Position numbers and translations under genes: made by a program
From: Chrysomallon squamiferum
Taxonomy: Eukaryota; Mollusca; Gastropoda; Neomphalida; Peltospiridae
Length of the DNA: 64,000 bases
Reading direction: 5' to 3'
NCBI GenBank assembly: GCA_012295275.1
Contig: CM022665.1
Location: 46,848,595-46,912,594, forward strand
Shown here: positions 62,231-64,000 of the stretch, one piece after another
Position numbering within the stretch: the first letter of the stretch is position 1
How the letters are laid out: the number at the start of each line of letters is the position of its first letter
Notes under the pieces: model-generated
Told to the model about the DNA's origin: nothing
Seen by the model: the letters and a program-made list of their open reading frames with translations, nothing else
Database searches by the model: none

Positions 62231-62659
62231 TTTTTTTATCTGTGTACTATTTCCCAATTCACGGTTGTTTATCTGTAGAAATTGTTATCAGAGACCTTTG
62301 TCTGTACATCGCAGATAACTATTTTAATACTGCTCTGTGTGATTGCTGAAATAAAATATTCAACAATAATTTGTGGTTTATAAAAGAATGGTTGTATTTA
62401 CAGGTGTTTTCGTTCCCAATAGACGATTCTTTATGTGTAGTATCTTCCTTGAAGAACGTTTTATCGGTGACCTTTCTCTGTATATATCGCAGACGTTCTT
62501 AAGCCAGAAATAAAACTTCCTCTTCTGTGTGAATATTTTTATCTCTAATCTTAGTATCGAGGACACTTATCTTAGCCTGACTTGTCTGTTGTAAGTGTTT
62601 ATCTACGTGTCAAATGACAATACAAGTTTTTAACACGGCTGATATAAAATATTTCTAGA

Positions 62660-63037
62660 ATATAAACATCTGCCTCAGGCTTTCTAAGTTGAATATTCGA
62701 CTATAAGCAATAAAAGTTTAAATAAAAATCACTACATCAAAAATATATTTACAAGCCTATATCATAAAAGGAAAAAAAAAACAGCTAGCTTTTCAAAATA
62801 TAGTGTAATATTAGATGATAAAATAATATTTTCCATCTTTCATTAAGAATGTCTAACGATTAAGAAATGAATACAAAACTATATTAATATTAACATCAAA
62901 CTGTGTGAGTAGACAATACATATTTACACAAAACAGAAGTTAATACAGCATCAAGCACTATTTCTGAGAAGCCAGTTTTTTTCCTGATTGCAGAGTGAGA
63001 ACAAATTGCTTCCCATTTTATCAAATAAAAATCTAGA
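62660..63037. other. 3' flank of gene D, upstream of gene C
   Basis: No gene seen. About 62690-62850 closely matches the C 3' flank (43990-44170) on the same strand, marking the duplication that produced the C/D tandem pair. Confidence 0.6.
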
Positions 63038-63969
63038 CTACATTTGCTTTAGATTGCTGTAGACATTTTGAGAGGATGTCGCAGGACCCAGTTTTTCGTA
63101 TTCATTTCCACCAGCAGCAGCCTGTCTAACGTTAACATAATCATCATTTCCAAACGTGCTTGTTTCAACCTGCTGCGTGTCTCCTCCCTGGTGTGGCACA
63201 TTGCAGTAGTAGCCACTGACTTCTCTGTTTGAGAGATTTCCAACGTGACCACCAGCTTGGACGTTGCTCGGTCCACTCATCATTTCATGCTGGTCATTTT
63301 GTGAGTTCACAAAGTCACTGCTTCTTCTTGGAGATTCCTGTTCTGCCCCGTGTCTTCTGAGATACCTGAAAGAACAGCGAGGAATTATTTAATCAGATAT
63401 TTTAAAGGGAAATATGATAACTTACACAATGAACAGTCCTGATAACTTAACGCTGAATCCCAGAAGCATATTAAAAGCATTAGGCTGTGGTTTGATGGTA
63501 CGATGCTGGCCTGAAGACCAAACCTTACCAGGATCTCACGTTTACTTTACGAAAGAGTTGTGGTCTTGTCTACCCATTGGTTGGTATATATTAAATAATC
63601 TTTTCTTGCTAACTGAAAAATCAGTAGTCTGTGATGAGACAGGTGTGTTTCTTCTCTGTTTATCAAATATGTCTTTCATTACAGGTATAAAATAAAACCA
63701 TGTGACAAGCATACTGATAATAAAACATTAAAACGTTTTGTATATCAGTAATGGAGTGTTTTTCGAAAGATTGTTGATTGTATTTCAATATCAGATACAA
63801 TGTAAAGCAAATGATGATTGAAAATTGTGGTCATTAAATTTGAAATTAAAGTAAGATTTTTACCAAAAGAAAGCACCGCTGACAACAACCAATAACAAGA
63901 AAAGTATCACTGTCACCACAGAGAAGGCTATAATAGCTGAACTGACTTGATTTTCTTTTTCTGATTCAG
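63038..63969 (-). CDS. Gene D: C-type receptor, transmembrane and tail exons (5' part outside window)
   Basis: Exons 63864-63969 (transmembrane: SSAIIAFSVVTVILFLLLVV) and 63038-63365 (tail, stop TAG at 63040-63038). The tail is homologous to gene C but eight residues longer. QHEMM replaces QYEMM, so the YxxM site is lost; YYCNVP replaces IYNVP; YVNVR is kept; YEKL and YSNL keep the nine-residue spacing. D lies in tandem with C on the same strand; its ectodomain is right of the window. Inference: a second phosphatase-less signalling receptor. Confidence 0.82.
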
Positions 63970-64000
63970 CTGTAAAAGATAAGCAGAAATAAAGACGTTT

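Overview
This window is AT-rich eukaryotic nuclear DNA with GT-AG introns of a few hundred bases to 3.6 kb and many long microsatellites. It most resembles an invertebrate, probably a lophotrochozoan such as a mollusc. The phylum is inferred from style (EGF-like plus fibronectin type III receptors, dense AC, GA and AAT microsatellites, a degraded invertebrate repeat protein); it is not proven. No bacterial features, rRNA, tRNA or CRISPR were found.

The window is a cluster of four related type I membrane receptors. Gene A (+, 272-4491) enters from the left edge and shows only its tyrosine-phosphatase (PTP) domain and tail. Gene B (+, 10677-40254) is complete: 41 exons joining in frame to 2,086 residues, with signal peptide, alternating Cys-rich EGF-like and FN3 modules, a membrane-proximal domain with a furin-type site, one transmembrane helix and one PTP domain. 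Gene C (-, 61957-44366) is complete: 26 exons, 1,650 residues. It has nearly the same signal peptide, promoter and module types as B, but no phosphatase; its roughly 100-residue tail carries five tyrosines in SH2-docking contexts, the last two in an ITAM-like pair. Gene D (-, 63969-63038, continuing off the right edge) shows the helix and tail of a second C-type receptor.

B and C converge tail to tail around 40-44 kb. A/B and C/D are each tandem pairs with related 3' flanks, and inverted shared segments between A and B indicate rearrangement. Inside B and C the FN3-EGF-FN3-EGF cassettes are tandemly repeated with their introns (two in B, three in C), and B also has a doubled FN3 pair that C lacks.

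How they may work together (inference): one extracellular recognition scaffold is mounted on a catalytic phosphatase tail or on a phosphotyrosine-docking tail. That is the logic of paired inhibitory and activating receptors. Module copy number, symmetric exon phases and several lesions (a lost donor, a frameshift bypassed by a new donor, decoy acceptors) suggest a fast-evolving locus, plausibly for recognition or immunity.
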